Assembly (NCBI GenBank): GCA_051530055.1
Contig: CM121342.1
Location: 15,686,001 to 15,750,000 of the forward strand
Reading direction: 5' to 3'
DNA from: Neoechinorhynchus agilis
Taxonomy: Eukaryota > Acanthocephala
DNA: 64,000 bases
Shown here: one piece after another, positions 36,990 through 48,640 of the stretch
How positions within the stretch are numbered: the first letter of the stretch is position 1
How the letters are laid out: every line of letters begins with the position of its first letter
The notes under the pieces: generated by a model
Databases searched by the model: none
The model's input: only the letters and a program-made list of their open reading frames with translations
What the model was told of the DNA's origin: nothing
Program-made: the position numbers and the translations under genes

Positions 36990-39900
36990 ATGGCTGCAAT
37001 GATCGCAATCCTCGCAATCGTCTCAAAACAAACTAACGGATATACACTCAATCCAATCCCGTTTGCTGTTCTGAAACCGCCTATCGATCATCCAGGTCCT
37101 CCTATGTACTTTGGATATGCTCAAACACAAATAATAGATCGCGGAAGTTTAAGGTGCGTACTTTAAGGTAATACAAATCAGAATGTCGGACGTCTTTTTA
37201 TAACCAACAAACTGATGATGAACCCGACGAGGTTCGCAGAACATCTTCAATAAAAAAATATTGACCGATATTTTGCTGGGGTTATTATCCTATAAGAAGC
37301 CTTATCACAAAAGAAGAGTTTACAAAGAATTATAGTATTTAAAAACATGCAAACAGCATTAGAAAATTAAAGCGTTTCAGCGTTCGTTGCTTATATCTTG
37401 CAATATTTCTGGCTTAATATATACATTTAAGTCTTTATAAACGATAAAATTCGAAATATGAGGTATATGTTTTTAACATTTAATCCGCTATAAATCTTTG
37501 GGATCTTTGGTAAATCACTTAAAGGTTTTTCACTCTGATAATGAGATCTCAAAAACGATTAGTAAGAATTTGTCACGGCAAAGATTGGGAGTAATTGTGC
37601 GAGATTTAGGTCACCATTTTCTATCCATTTGGAGAGTGCTTTATCTTGACGAATGTATTAAATATTCGAAAGTGCAACTTAATTTATTTTGCATCCTTAA
37701 TTTTTTATGAGTAAAATTTCTGATTTATTGTGCTTGCATTCTATAAAAACATTCGATTTTCGATATTGTGACCTTTGGTGAAGATAATTCCGGTTAAAAA
37801 TCATTTTATTTTACTCAAATATTTCGAAAGAGGAAACCTCGCCTTATCAATCATTGTAAATAAATCAAATCGACTAGATGTCAATTGGGTTTTTTGAAGA
37901 TGCAGAATTCGTGCTTACAAGCGACTAAATCGAATAAGCAAAAACCTTTTGAGATATCAATAATTGCTTTATCTATAAGGGATTGTATTGGACTAATAGA
38001 CGAAGACTGACCTCACGTAAAATAGCTCATTCGATCTTTTAGGATGCTCATAAGTGCTCCGATAACTCGAACTCTTTACGAGTGTTCAGAAACACAATGT
38101 GAACCCTTTCGATACCCATTTGAGCACATTTCAGCATTCAGTCTTACTAAAGTTGACAGTAGTGACAGTTGGTTTGGTGCCAGTATGGAGAGTGTTCGAA
38201 ATACGAGCGTTGTGGTGAGTAGAACTTTCGTTTTCAGATCTAATCGCTCTTAGGTCTGCGAACCTCGCTTAAAACACGTTTTCAATCTAAGCCTATCAAA
38301 CGTTGCTTCAATACGGATCAATGAGGAAGATATGCCTGGGATTTGCCATCTTTTTAACCTCAAAGGTCCCAGCAATCAGTTGATAAAAACTCCCGGGTTA
38401 TTCGATTGGAGTGAGTGATTTTTTATACATAGCGTTCGCCTTCATGTGCTTCTATAGATCTCCAGAATTTCAATAAGGAAGGGTTCGGTCTATTCGGATT
38501 CTCAATAGCGTTGTCCCACGTACGTATTCCAATGAACATTCATGATTGAAGATCCTCCTTTTTAGAATCAAAATAATTTAATTGTTGGTGTACCTGGTTC
38601 ATACTATTTCCGAGGTATCACTATTTTCTCTCAAATTCGTATTTTATTTGCTTAAAAGGACAAATTTATTCGATTCCTCTGGGGAAGAGCGATGAAATAG
38701 TCTTGAGGAAGAAAAAGTGGGTCAGGGTGCCCGAACGAGAATCTGACGATTATCGAGACGATTGGTGCTATAGAGGATATAAGGTGGTCAGTCTTGAACT
38801 AACGGATAAACGATTGGAAGGTGAAAATCAAACGAAGGCATTAAGTGGCCTTTAGAGTTCAAGTTCTTAATTTTTTTGTTAAGACCCCTCCAGAGACAAA
38901 TGTAGCGGCAAATTTCGCGCCATTTTCTTCGGTTTGGTTTGTATCACTGCGTATCCAAGCGCAGGTTGTATTCGGGTGAGATATGAAAATGTCAGAAGAT
39001 CTGCCAAACCGCGATAAAATCAATGATATTTTCTAAATTGCCCTCAGGTGAACTTGATGATAAAGGTGGTGCATTAGGTGGCTCTTAACTTAAGGATAAA
39101 GTAGAGATACTGGCAAAGAAATGTTAAGTAGAAAAGGGTACATGCGACGGTGCTAATTATGATGAATGTATAAAACGAAATCCGTTTGGATCGATTTAAA
39201 CTTACCATCAAATCGTTTACCCCATAAAGAAGTTAGAATCGAGTCTTGGAACCTCCTTAGGGGCTAGAGGGGCTATGCCAAGAAAATAGGAAATCACATT
39301 TCATTTTTGTAAGTAGGAACGGCGGCATCAGTCCCACGTCTTAGCAACTACACCGGCGCAGTTGAAATTTACAACACATCCCTTTCATTAATCTCTTCAA
39401 TCCGCGGTCATCAGGTACTCGCCTTATTTTAATAATGTTAGTTTTTATCGGATATATTCCCATTATATAGGTTGGATCTTATTTCGGCTATTCTTTACTC
39501 AGTGTAGATATCGACGGTGACAGGTAAATAAACACTCACACATAAACAGGTTCACTCACTCTCACTTAGTCTGAGTGATTTGGTGATCGGATCCCCATTC
39601 TTCACCAATGGAGAAATCTACGATTGCGGTCGGATCGACGTGTACCGCCAGAACACGAACGGAAACTTTATGCATTCAACTAAAGTAATCGGTAAGGTTA
39701 GCCGCGGGCGATTTGGTTCACATTTGGAATCAATTGGAGACGTTAATGAAGATGGATTTCAAGGTTTGGTAACGCTGTGAGTAATCAGTTGTCGAATGTG
39801 AACGTAGATCTGGCTGTTTCTCAACCATACGGTGAATCGCCATCGGTTCACATTTTCTTCGGATCTTCTGGTGGGCTCGTTAAGGATACTAAACAGGTTA

Positions 39901-42900
39901 TCAAACGCTATAATCTTGTTTTATGGTTACCTTGGCATTGCAGATTATCAAATCCGACAAAGAATCGTTCGGATATTCGTTGAAATCTTTCCAAATGAAC
40001 AATAATTCCATTCTTAGTGTATCTTCCATCAAATCAGACGTGGTTTATCTTTACCGGTGAGTAAAGTCGAAGTTGTATTGCTCATATATAAAATTACCAA
40101 TTCTGAATGTATTTTCCCTTAATTTTTTAGTTGACTTTTGCGATTCATAATTTTTGGGCTAGTATTCAAATGTCTGAAACAGAATTCATAATATCCAGGT
40201 ACTGGTGCAGTTTCTCACAAAATCATTGCTTGTTCATCTAATACTGTTGTAGTACTTCTTTGTAGAACCTTTTTCAAATAATAAACAGTATTGCATGCAC
40301 GTTTTCTCTTTTGTAAAATAATATTTGACTTTTTTTACTTATTGAAACTTGATACACCGCGTTCTTTTTTCTCACTTTACCAGAATCGTTATTAACATCT
40401 TTTCTTATATAAGAACAAAATCGATATTGAGCATTGAAAAAGGCGTTATATTTACGCCCAACCATATAACTCCTTGGACCAAAATGTTCAATATAACCAT
40501 ATGCATGAGATATCGTGGTTCTCGCTTGCCTGAATCGGTTTTATTCCAATCATATGCTCTTCTCGATGCCAATTCAAAGCTGCCACCGCGTCTCGTCTTC
40601 GAATCGAATGAACGATTGGAGAACCTAACAATCTCTCTCCAACGTTCAAAACTCTCGTGCTTCACGTTGCATGCTAAAATAAGTACCAGTGGACTCGTCG
40701 ACAAACTCAGTCCGGTGAAATTCGTATTTAACTATAGTCTGTCGGTCGGTTACGATAAAAATGTCGTACTTAATCAATCACAGTCAAATCATTTGGAATT
40801 GGAGGTTTGTTTGGTGGATGATGGTTTATGGAATGGAACTTTGATGCTTAGTATTTAGATTCCAATCGAGAAAAGCTGCGGTGCGGATGGAGTCTGTGTT
40901 CCAGATTTAAGTATTGTGATGAAAAGGTATGCCAGCCTCATATATTTAAAGCTTTGGCTTTGTTTTTAAATGAGCAAAGCATTACACTCATTATGAAGGT
41001 TTCGTAAATAGTAGACACCAAATTTTAGATTATCCAATCTGTGCCATTGGGTTCCATTGTATTTATAGTAAAAAAACCCATAATATTAATCCTATCGTTC
41101 AAAAAGCTCAAACAAATTGCTAAATCATAATGTGATAAAATTATGAATCCAAAGACAAGAGCCATTAGCTATCATTACTTTGCTTCAATAATAGACCTTC
41201 CACGGGTGATGTTTTAATTAAAATAACACTCAATTGCGCTTGCTTATTGCACTACCCTAAACCGGTGAGTTTTTAAAGTGGTTAGATTAATAAAATGTAA
41301 TCAGAGTCGCTCTAAAAAAGTAAATCCGATGAGACAGTGATTTCATCACAAATCCCAAAAACGGTGATTTATTTGTAAAAAGGTCCACAACTTCCACTTT
41401 TAATTTTGTACTGTCTATGCTCTTCAATGCGTCTTATTTAGCAATGTAACCCGCTATAAGTACTCTCCGCGGAATCCCTTGAATGTGTCTATTACAGTAA
41501 GAAACCAAGGAGAAGACGCATTTGAATCAAAATGTGTAATTCAAATGCCTCCTTTTATTCACTTGACTCGGATCACATTCGCAGTGAGTTACTCCTTGTT
41601 TTCGATTTGCAAAAACCTTCCTTTTCCTTTGATGTTTTAGGATGAGCTGGTCTGGTGCGAATTTAGCAATTTCGGCGAGAATAAGACATTGCTTTCCTGC
41701 GACTTAGGGAACCCGATGACATCCAATGAAAGCAGACTTCTCTGGATTCAGCTTCAGCCAACAGTACCCGTTGAAACACTACATTTCATCGCCAACACAT
41801 CGAGTAAAAACGCAGAGTTGACCGAAAACAGTATGAGTGATAACATTTTTAAACTCAGTGTTCCTGTTGATATCGATATGAAATTGAATCTTAAAGGTCA
41901 TACTGAGTACGACCAGATCTACAGTGGGCTTAACCGATCACATGAAATCCAAGTGATGGACGATATCGGGAGTGCGGTTGTGCATGTTTACAAAGCCACT
42001 AATGCTGGACCAGTGACCATAAAAAAGATGAAAATGGTCGTAAGATGGCCCAGTAGGACTGCTGACGGACTACATCACCTTCTTTACTTATCGGAGCCTC
42101 CAATTCTATCGAGGCCACAGACGAGAGCTACACGTGACTTTTGTGAAGTCAGTACGGTGTTTCCCACGGTTCCTGCCGTTAATCCACTCGGGATTATGAA
42201 GAAGCGGAGTCCAGAAGAAGAAGTGATAATAATCAAAAGAAGAAGATTTCATACTTTAATTGATTGCCAAATTTTCGACTTGGAACCCAATGAAAACGTT
42301 CTATTGAATATCCGGTCGAGACTATGGGAACAAACAATTCCTTTGGTGAGTTTCGGAATACTAGGCGATGCTATATGCAAGATTTACTATTTATAAGAAG
42401 CACTAGAAGATTGTAACGGCCCAAAGCATCGACCTACTTTTTATTGACTTCGAATGATTTCTAATGCTGAAATTCTACCTGACGTCCACAAGTAATGGTC
42501 ATTGAATTTGATTATCTCCCTGCGCTTTATGAACAATGTAAATCTAATTTAATTCAGTAGAACGATTACAATTACTCTAAAAAGATGATATTTCTCCGCT
42601 TAGAAAGCATCAAGAGATTTATGGTTTTTTGCTTACAAAATTCATATCTTGTTCATCGCATTTTTTGAAATCAAATATGGTAAGAAATTTGAATATTATT
42701 TTGAATTTTGTATTGGTGTCGTTGTTCCTAAAAATTCGCTGATTTGGTGCTTAAAAAGTCTTTATTTTGGCGTGCCAGAATTTGCTTAACAACGTAAATT
42801 TTTCTTCACGTCTGCCTGAAGCACTATATCCCCTCACTTAAATGAATCGTACAAATAAAATTAGACGCTTTTCAATTCTCTCCATTTAAGCTATTGTCTC

Positions 42901-43360
42901 CTGTGGTAAGCATCATGTCGGAATGCGAGATTCGAATTCTGGCAGCCCACACTTTCAATTCAACAACGAATGAGCTTGTAAAGAAGGCACAAGTAGGTAC
43001 TTATTTAAGCTCAAAACGGAATAAAAGCCTTGAATTGTGCAGGTAGAAACGGTCGTATATTCCGAAAGTAGAGCGATTTTAACAGCAATGCCGGATCTTT
43101 GGGTCATTATCATCGCAGTTTGCACTGGAGTTTTGTTTCTATCGCTACTCGTTCTGACGCTATGGTGCTGTGGATTTTTCCGGCGGATTCCTAGACACTA
43201 TGGGCGGTATCATGTTATGGATGTAAAAGATGACGAAGATGACCGGATGAAGAGAATCATGACCAACGATGATAGCGGATGCATTCTCAGGGCCTATGAA
43301 AGGCAAATGAGTGGTGGAAATGTTAGATGTCCACTAAGTGCTAACAGTACTATTCTCTGA
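36990..43360 (+). CDS. Integrin alpha chain
   Basis: Pairs with an integrin beta chain at the plasma membrane for matrix adhesion. Seventeen exons join in frame to 1022 aa: 36990-37153, 38043-38214, 38254-38410, 38458-38519, 38566-38614, 38659-38820, 39317-39414, 39471-39523, 39570-39763, 39808-39896, 39944-40056, 40384-40804, 40859-40926, 41442-41583, 41641-42345, 42891-42992 and 43043-43360. A signal peptide (MAAMIAILAIVS) precedes the FG-GAP beta-propeller: WFGASM, LFGFSIA, VGVPGSYYFRG, then Ca-binding loops at DIDGD and GDVNEDGF. Thigh and calf regions follow, with EKSCGADGVC and VLLNIRSRLWEQT. A basic linker (KKRSPEEEVIIIKRRR, about 42199-42246) looks like a heavy/light-chain processing site. 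A single membrane span (LWVIIIAVCTGVLFLSLLVL) is followed by GFFRR, the form of the GFFKR motif that binds the beta chain. No I-domain. It could be PAT-2/PS2-like; not decided. Confidence 0.96.
37205..37262 (+). repeat. Hammerhead-like arm fragment in integrin intron 1
   Basis: CTGATGATGAACCCGACGAGGTTCG (shortened here) followed by a degraded CGTCTTTAATAAA-like arm repeats one inner arm of the palindromic elements at 10.0 and 47.1 kb. The GAAA part is lost. Only one arm is seen. Confidence 0.6.
37790..37856. repeat. Single arm of the 62.97-kb palindromic family
   Basis: CCGGTTAAAAATC..., then AATATTTCGAAAGAGGAAACC, matches the left arm at 62971-63030. It lies in integrin intron 1; no partner arm was found. 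Confidence 0.6.
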
Positions 43361-44336
43361 ACGCCAAAGTCAATGCTGTAAAATACATTTTTGAACTGTA
43401 AAATAAAGAAATCTCAGTCACTTGAAGCTCATGTTGATAATAAGAATTTTCCTTATCATGATTCAAATTTTTGAGAAAGTAAGAAGGATGTTCTTGCACA
43501 CACAAAATGCGTTTATCGAATAAAATGGCAGTTAGTCACCCAAAAGCGTTGCAAAACTTAACTTCAAAGGCAATATAGTAAAAAACTAAAAAGTTGCAAA
43601 ACTTAAAAAAATTAATTGCTGCTGATTGCTTGATATTTCGTTGTTTGTCTTAACAAAGTTGGTCATTTTTCAAATCTATAATTCATCATTTACCGACGAA
43701 AATTGCCTCCATCACCAATAATCTATCAGGTTACCACGACGAACGTCGAAAACTGCGAAAAGGCATAGCTGCGAAGGGTAAGGGACAAACTTGACTTCCT
43801 TACTGTTGAAGATGTTCGTTTATACGAGCAATATGACAGCACGGATGAATCAGAAAAACAGGAGGCTGATGATTGTGAATGCTTCCACAACGAAACGGAA
43901 ACTGATGTTAGACCCGTGATCGGTCTTTGAATCCTAGTGTAGTAGGAAAACTTTCAGCATTCAATTGGCGCCAAAGGTTTTCTACAATATAATTTAATGT
44001 CAAAAAACCAACGGATTCGTTCATGTGCGACAACTCTTTGTCGTTCTTTAACGTCCTAAATGCTTTAAGTTGTATAATTGGAGCACTTAACACCACGCCG
44101 GATATGCTACGCACTGGTGCAAATGAATCACACCACAAAGCAAATGGATCTTTTTCGTGCAGTCTAAAAATGTGCCACCTCCCGTTCGAAAGAGCCATCC
44201 ACCTCTTAATATTAAAGACATCTCGTGTAACTTTATGTGCACAAAGATTGCGCTCATACGACGACACGAATCTTGTTCCCCAAAACCAACAAGTGTGCGG
44301 ATCAATCGGATAAATGGGGATTTAGTCTTTCTTGCT
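43361..44336. other. Spacer between convergent integrin alpha and DLGAP genes
   Basis: AATAAAG at about 43401 fits the integrin poly(A) signal. The rest is 3' flank of the minus-strand gene; short frames there match nothing known. Confidence 0.4.
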
Positions 44337-46052
44337 TCATATATCGGCCACTTGACCATTGCCGTTCTCAGAACCTCCATTAGTCTCCCTTTGCTGCTTA
44401 CGCTTTTCGCGTATCATCCTTCTCAACTCTATCGATTTCGATGGAATCGCCGCCGCCGCAGCCGACGACGACGACGAGGAGGAGGAAATAGCAGGTTTCG
44501 CATTTACAACCTTGTCTCGCTGACAATGGCCAACTGTAGTCGAAGATAGCGACGACGTACCAGACGATGAAAGCGTTTCAATCTCATACGAATCGTTATG
44601 CTGTGCCTTTTCCTCCACCGGTTTATCGGCCATTACCTCTTCAATGCAATCAAATGATCGGTTACATGAGTCAATCTGAGTCTGCAATACGTCCCAGTAA
44701 CCGGCCAAATCATTTCCCGTAGTAAGTGGCTTGTCTTTTGATGGACACATGTTGTCATAACACAATTTCCTAACACTGAAAATGCTAAGTCCAATAAATG
44801 AACTTAAATACATATGAAAAAGCAATGAAAATACCCCGTATCCCGACCGGTTTCACAGAAACTATAAAAATCAATATACTTACCGTTTCACCAGTTATGG
44901 TTTGGACAAAAACCTACTTGGATTGACACTGGTGGAATTTTTTTGCCTAGTCTTTTGCGAAACTATACTGAAAAGACATCTTAGCAAACGTGTTTTTTTT
45001 CAATTGGCAAAATGTGAGGACCCGACGAGGGTCTTTAATAAAAAATTATTCACCCTGGAAAAGAGACTTCTAAACAATACCGGATAATTTCTTTAAACCC
45101 CGGACACAAGCAACCCCGAAAACTTAGCAATTTCAGCCCGCTAAACTGTTCCATTCTCTTAGCCATTAGAAGTCTCGACTGACCAATGGCTGCCTGAATG
45201 CTTCCACAAAGTTCCTCCTTATCACCCGAATCGGCCTGGTCGAGTAATATTATCTCATAATTCCTGCATCGCCGGTCTAATCTATCGTATGCGGTATCTA
45301 ACTTCTGCAAATACTCTATTCCGGCGGAGCAATCTCCACCATTTTCGCTACTATTGATGTCCATGACTGTTTCGGGGACCGTCGACTCCTGCTGTTTTTG
45401 ATCGTCAGAAGAAGTCTAAACGAAGATTATGAACAAAAACACTCAAAACAACCACATTCACGCGTTCATTACTCACAAAGGATGCCTCAACTTGTGGCTG
45501 TGTAGATGCCGGCAGCTGCTGCTGTTGTTGTGGAGCTGATGGATACGCTTTTGAGGAGTACCCGTTGACGAGACAAGAAATACGCAGGTTTGATTGCTGA
45601 CGGGCGTTTATTTCCCTTTTTTCGCTATAGTACTTAGCTTTGATCAGTTCGTATTTGCGATCAATGTCTTCATTATTGGCCTTCAATTCTGGTTTTGATG
45701 AAGGCTCCATTGGTTGCAGCGGCGGCGGCGACAGTTGTGCTGTGACGACCGAGAGTTTACTTGGACGACGCCAAAAATGAGGCTTTTTTGCCGCTTTATC
45801 AGGTGAAGACGAACCACTGAGACTTTGTCCGCCGGTTCTACGGGCGATCTTCTGTTTCAACACGTCGAGGAGACTAGTACTCTTTTGTAGCTTAATCGGA
45901 GGAACCGTAGCCGAGACTGTTGTTACTGGTGCACGTAGAGTCTGAGACCTCGATGAAGAAGAGTATTTATGGTCGACCGGATCCTGTTGAAGATTCGTCG
46001 TCGAAGACGAAGCCTTCTGACGATGAGAATTTCGTCGAAACAGAAAACTCAT
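44337..46052 (-). CDS. DLGAP/GKAP (SAPAP)-like scaffold protein
   Basis: DLGAP proteins link DLG-type guanylate-kinase scaffolds at synapses and junctions. Exon 1 (46052-45477) starts MSFLFRRNSHR and is low-complexity, with serine runs, PPPLQP and a QQQQQ tract. Exon 2 (from 45415) carries the first half of the GKAP domain, IEYLQKLDTAYDRLDRRC and SRLLMAKRMEQFSGL. The last exon (from about 44785) completes it with GNDLAGYWDVLQTQIDSC, matching human DLAGFWDLLQLSIED. It ends with serine and alanine runs and a basic tail (RRMIREKRKQQRE) to the stop at 44337. The exon 1-2 junction is in phase (EASF to TSSDD); the exon 2-3 junction is uncertain. The protein is short (roughly 440-460 aa) against about 950-1000 in vertebrates, so the N-terminal GK-binding repeats are missing or encoded elsewhere. 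An acceptor TTTTAG lies 2 nt before the ATG. Confidence 0.82.
45005..45056 (+). repeat. Palindromic-element arm fragment in a DLGAP intron
   Basis: GACCCGACGAGGGTCTTTAATAA then ATTATTCACC resembles the inner arm of the 47.1-kb element, with an internal deletion that removes the CGAAA part. Single arm only. Confidence 0.45.
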
Positions 46053-47142
46053 CTCTAAAACAAGCAATCTCGTATACGCTTTTTGGTCAAAAGCACGAAG
46101 CGAGATTTGTAAACGCGAAATTAGTAAATGAGAATGGCGCCTTCCCAGTGACGTTACCCGAACTTAATTGGAATTTTAAAGCGCGCTTGGTCAAAGAAAG
46201 ACTTTAATAATAAAAATGCCGTCCTTCCCAAAGATCTCACTCATCAGTTTTCGTTCGTCGCATAAGCTCGTCTTTTCCACAACAGAACGCGCACGAACTA
46301 ATGATAACACTCTTTCGGACTAAATCTCATCTACGTGCGTCGCATTCCTCGAATTTCGTGTTCGCCGAACCGACAAAAACTTCGGGGTTGAACAGTGCAA
46401 AAAACTTTTCTTTTTGAAGAAAAAAACCCACTGTGTAACTTCGTAAGTTCACTTAGATTAGAAATCAATGAGCCCATGTTTAAAAGTTTACGATACTCGT
46501 CCGGACCGAATTTCCTGACTGATTCCATTATATAGTGAAATATGAGCATAAGGGACGAATTGTGACGGTACGCATCGTTCCTGTGCAGCCATTTCTCCCG
46601 GTTTCCGAGAAGAAAACCATATTCAACCATTAGTTAACAAAAGAATGAACCCATTGTGCTCGCGTTCTGCAGGTATAGAAATGCCATTTAGAAATAAGGA
46701 CGATAGTGAATAGAAAGGTGCGTGGTTGTGTGCTCTACCAGTTCAAATAGTTCGTTTGACCTTCAGCGACAGTCCCAAGACACTTTTCGGTTTCTTGAGC
46801 TTATGTAATCCTTAGTGCTTTTACAACAATTAGTCTAGCTTCTTACGAGGAATTCGACCTTCAAAAAACAATTTTGAAAAATTAGTTTGAAATACGAATT
46901 TTTCCATCATCGATGTCTATAGATTTAACATTGATATTGCTAAACATTTTCATGCCGGATGAAAGCAATTCATGATTTTAGTTGTTCCTGCAAGGAAAAT
47001 CGACAAAATAAATTTGAAATGTGAATTTTTGACCGTCGTTGGTTTTAGAATTTTGGCCGTATTTAGGGTAGTTGATCTATTTTAGAGGCCGAATAAAAAA
47101 CTTTCTGAAATGTCGATTTGTGAGGTACTGGTTTATGTAATT
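46053..47142. other. Spacer, no recognised gene
   Basis: A 99-codon minus-strand frame (46630-46331) begins MVEYGFLLGNREKW but matches nothing known to me and has no acceptor near its ATG. The rest is AT-rich. Confidence 0.35.
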
Positions 47143-47350
47143 GGAATTATTGTTCAAATGTCTTTACCCGCGGTAAATGATTATTTATTAAAGACGTTTC
47201 GAACCTCGTTAGATTCGTTATCAGTTTGTTTGTTAGTATCGAAAGCGTCTGTTACTAACTAACAGACTGATGATGAGCCCGACGAGGTTTGACGAACGTC
47301 TTTAATAAATAATCATTTACCGCGGGTGAAGACTTTTGAACAATAATTCC
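47143..47350. mobile_element. 208-bp palindromic element with hammerhead-like arms
   Basis: The two 55-bp ends are near-perfect reverse complements (GGAATTATTGTTCAAA, ACCCGCGGTAAATGATTATT and TATTAAAGACG). Inner arms continue the pairing: the plus strand has CTGATGATGAGCCCGACGAG then CGAACGTC, and the minus strand has CTGATAA, a hairpin, then GAAACGTC. Each arm thus carries a nearly complete hammerhead-type core with one or two changes. It is non-coding and the best preserved copy of its family here. It ends 136 bp before the MRPL13 start. Confidence 0.75.
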
Positions 47351-47485
47351 ACTTTTAAAAATGTATTGTGTTCATTAAATACTGAAATGTCCCTGGTTCG
47401 ATTGAATAGAGTTCAATTTTTCGTTACTAATTTTAAATTAGCCGGTGCGATAGCGGCGCTTCCTCTAAGCGATCATTTCCCATAG

Positions 47486-48142
47486 ATGAGTGGCACTATC
47501 CATCTTCGTCCGGCTTTGGAACGTTGCAAACAATGGCTCTTATTCACACGTCAGTTCTATCTTTTCGATGCTAAATGGCAAGATCCATTTGAGTCCGGAA
47601 AACGAATTGCGCATATAATTCAAGGAAAACATAAACCTTATTATGATCCTCAGAGTAAGCTCAAGATTCTCAGACTCTAAATGTTTTCTTCGTTAGATGA
47701 TGTCGGAGATATAGTCGTGGCTTTTAACAGTCGTTTAATTGCAATGCCGGACGATATTTGGAAATTACAGAAAATTCATTACCATAATCGATACGCTCGA
47801 TCCCATAGAATGATTCCTGCTTTTGAATTCCACGAAGATAACCCTACCGAGATTCTTAGAAACTGTGTTCGGAAGTTCGTTCGTTGTAATAATCTTCAGC
47901 GGTTCCATTTGGGTCGATTGCTTGTGTATTCGGACGATAATGTTCCCGAACACATTTTGGAAAATATAAATTTTCAGTTACCCGGTAACCGGCGTGTTCC
48001 AAAGACCATCGATGATTATACGGAAAAAGATAAGTCAGAATTTCCTGTCGTATGTGAAATGCCGGAGGAATTCACCTTGGATTTCATCGAAGAGGATCCA
48101 ATGCTTCCGCTAGAACCAAAATATTACATTAAAGACTATTGA
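47486..48142 (+). CDS. MRPL13: Mitochondrial ribosomal protein L13 (mL13/uL13m)
   Basis: Component of the mitochondrial large ribosomal subunit. Two exons, 47486-47654 and 47697-48142, separated by a 42-bp GT-AG intron, join in frame to 204 aa (human 178). Conserved blocks in order: RQFYLFDAKWQDPFESG, IQGKHKPYYDPQN-DVGDIVV across the junction, FNSRLIAMPDDIWKLQKIHYH, HLGRLLVYSDDNVPEHILEN and the C-terminal RRVPKTIDDYTEKDKSEFP. The extra length is an acidic C-terminal tail. An acceptor (TTTCCCATAG) abuts the ATG directly. Confidence 0.95.
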
Positions 48143-48640
48143 TCAGTTCAGAGTATTTTCTAGTCTAACCAATTTCGGTGCATTTTTGAGTTTCCTTCAT
48201 TTCTACCAAAAGCAAATCTGTCATTGCATCACGTTCATCAGCGCTGGAAAAACAAAATTAAGAATTCCACGTCGCATTTTTAAATGATCTATACAGCATT
48301 TTATCAACGTCCAACTAATTCATCTTATTTTTAAAGATATTAACTTCCTATATAACAGTTCAGTTGACTGAAATCTTTTAACCGGACAGAAAACACAATA
48401 AATCAAATTTTACAATGCTGCACAGATTTGCTATCGAGAATCAGCAGTGCGATTCAGAAGGGGAATGCTGGATCCTCGAGGCGATGAAGGATAAAGGCGT
48501 TTTACGGTTCCCAACAGAACTTTTATAAAATTTTAACGTATTGCTATGTTATCCTGTTCATTGCAGTGAGTGAATCCCCTGATTAAAGGCTAAATTCCAC
48601 AAAAACTATCAATTCCCACAACTGACACTTCTCCAATACT
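48143..48640. other. 3' flank of MRPL13 and spacer
   Basis: No supported gene; CAATAAATC near 48399 may be a poly(A) signal. Confidence 0.4.

Noticed and set aside
38620-38640. Alternative donor for integrin exon 5 (after SQI)
   Set aside because: It also keeps phase, but the earlier donor gives YYFRGQIYSIPL, matching the conserved integrin spacing, so the earlier one was used.
46331-46630. Minus-strand frame of 99 codons
   Set aside because: It matches no family I know and lacks the acceptor-ATG arrangement of the confirmed genes.
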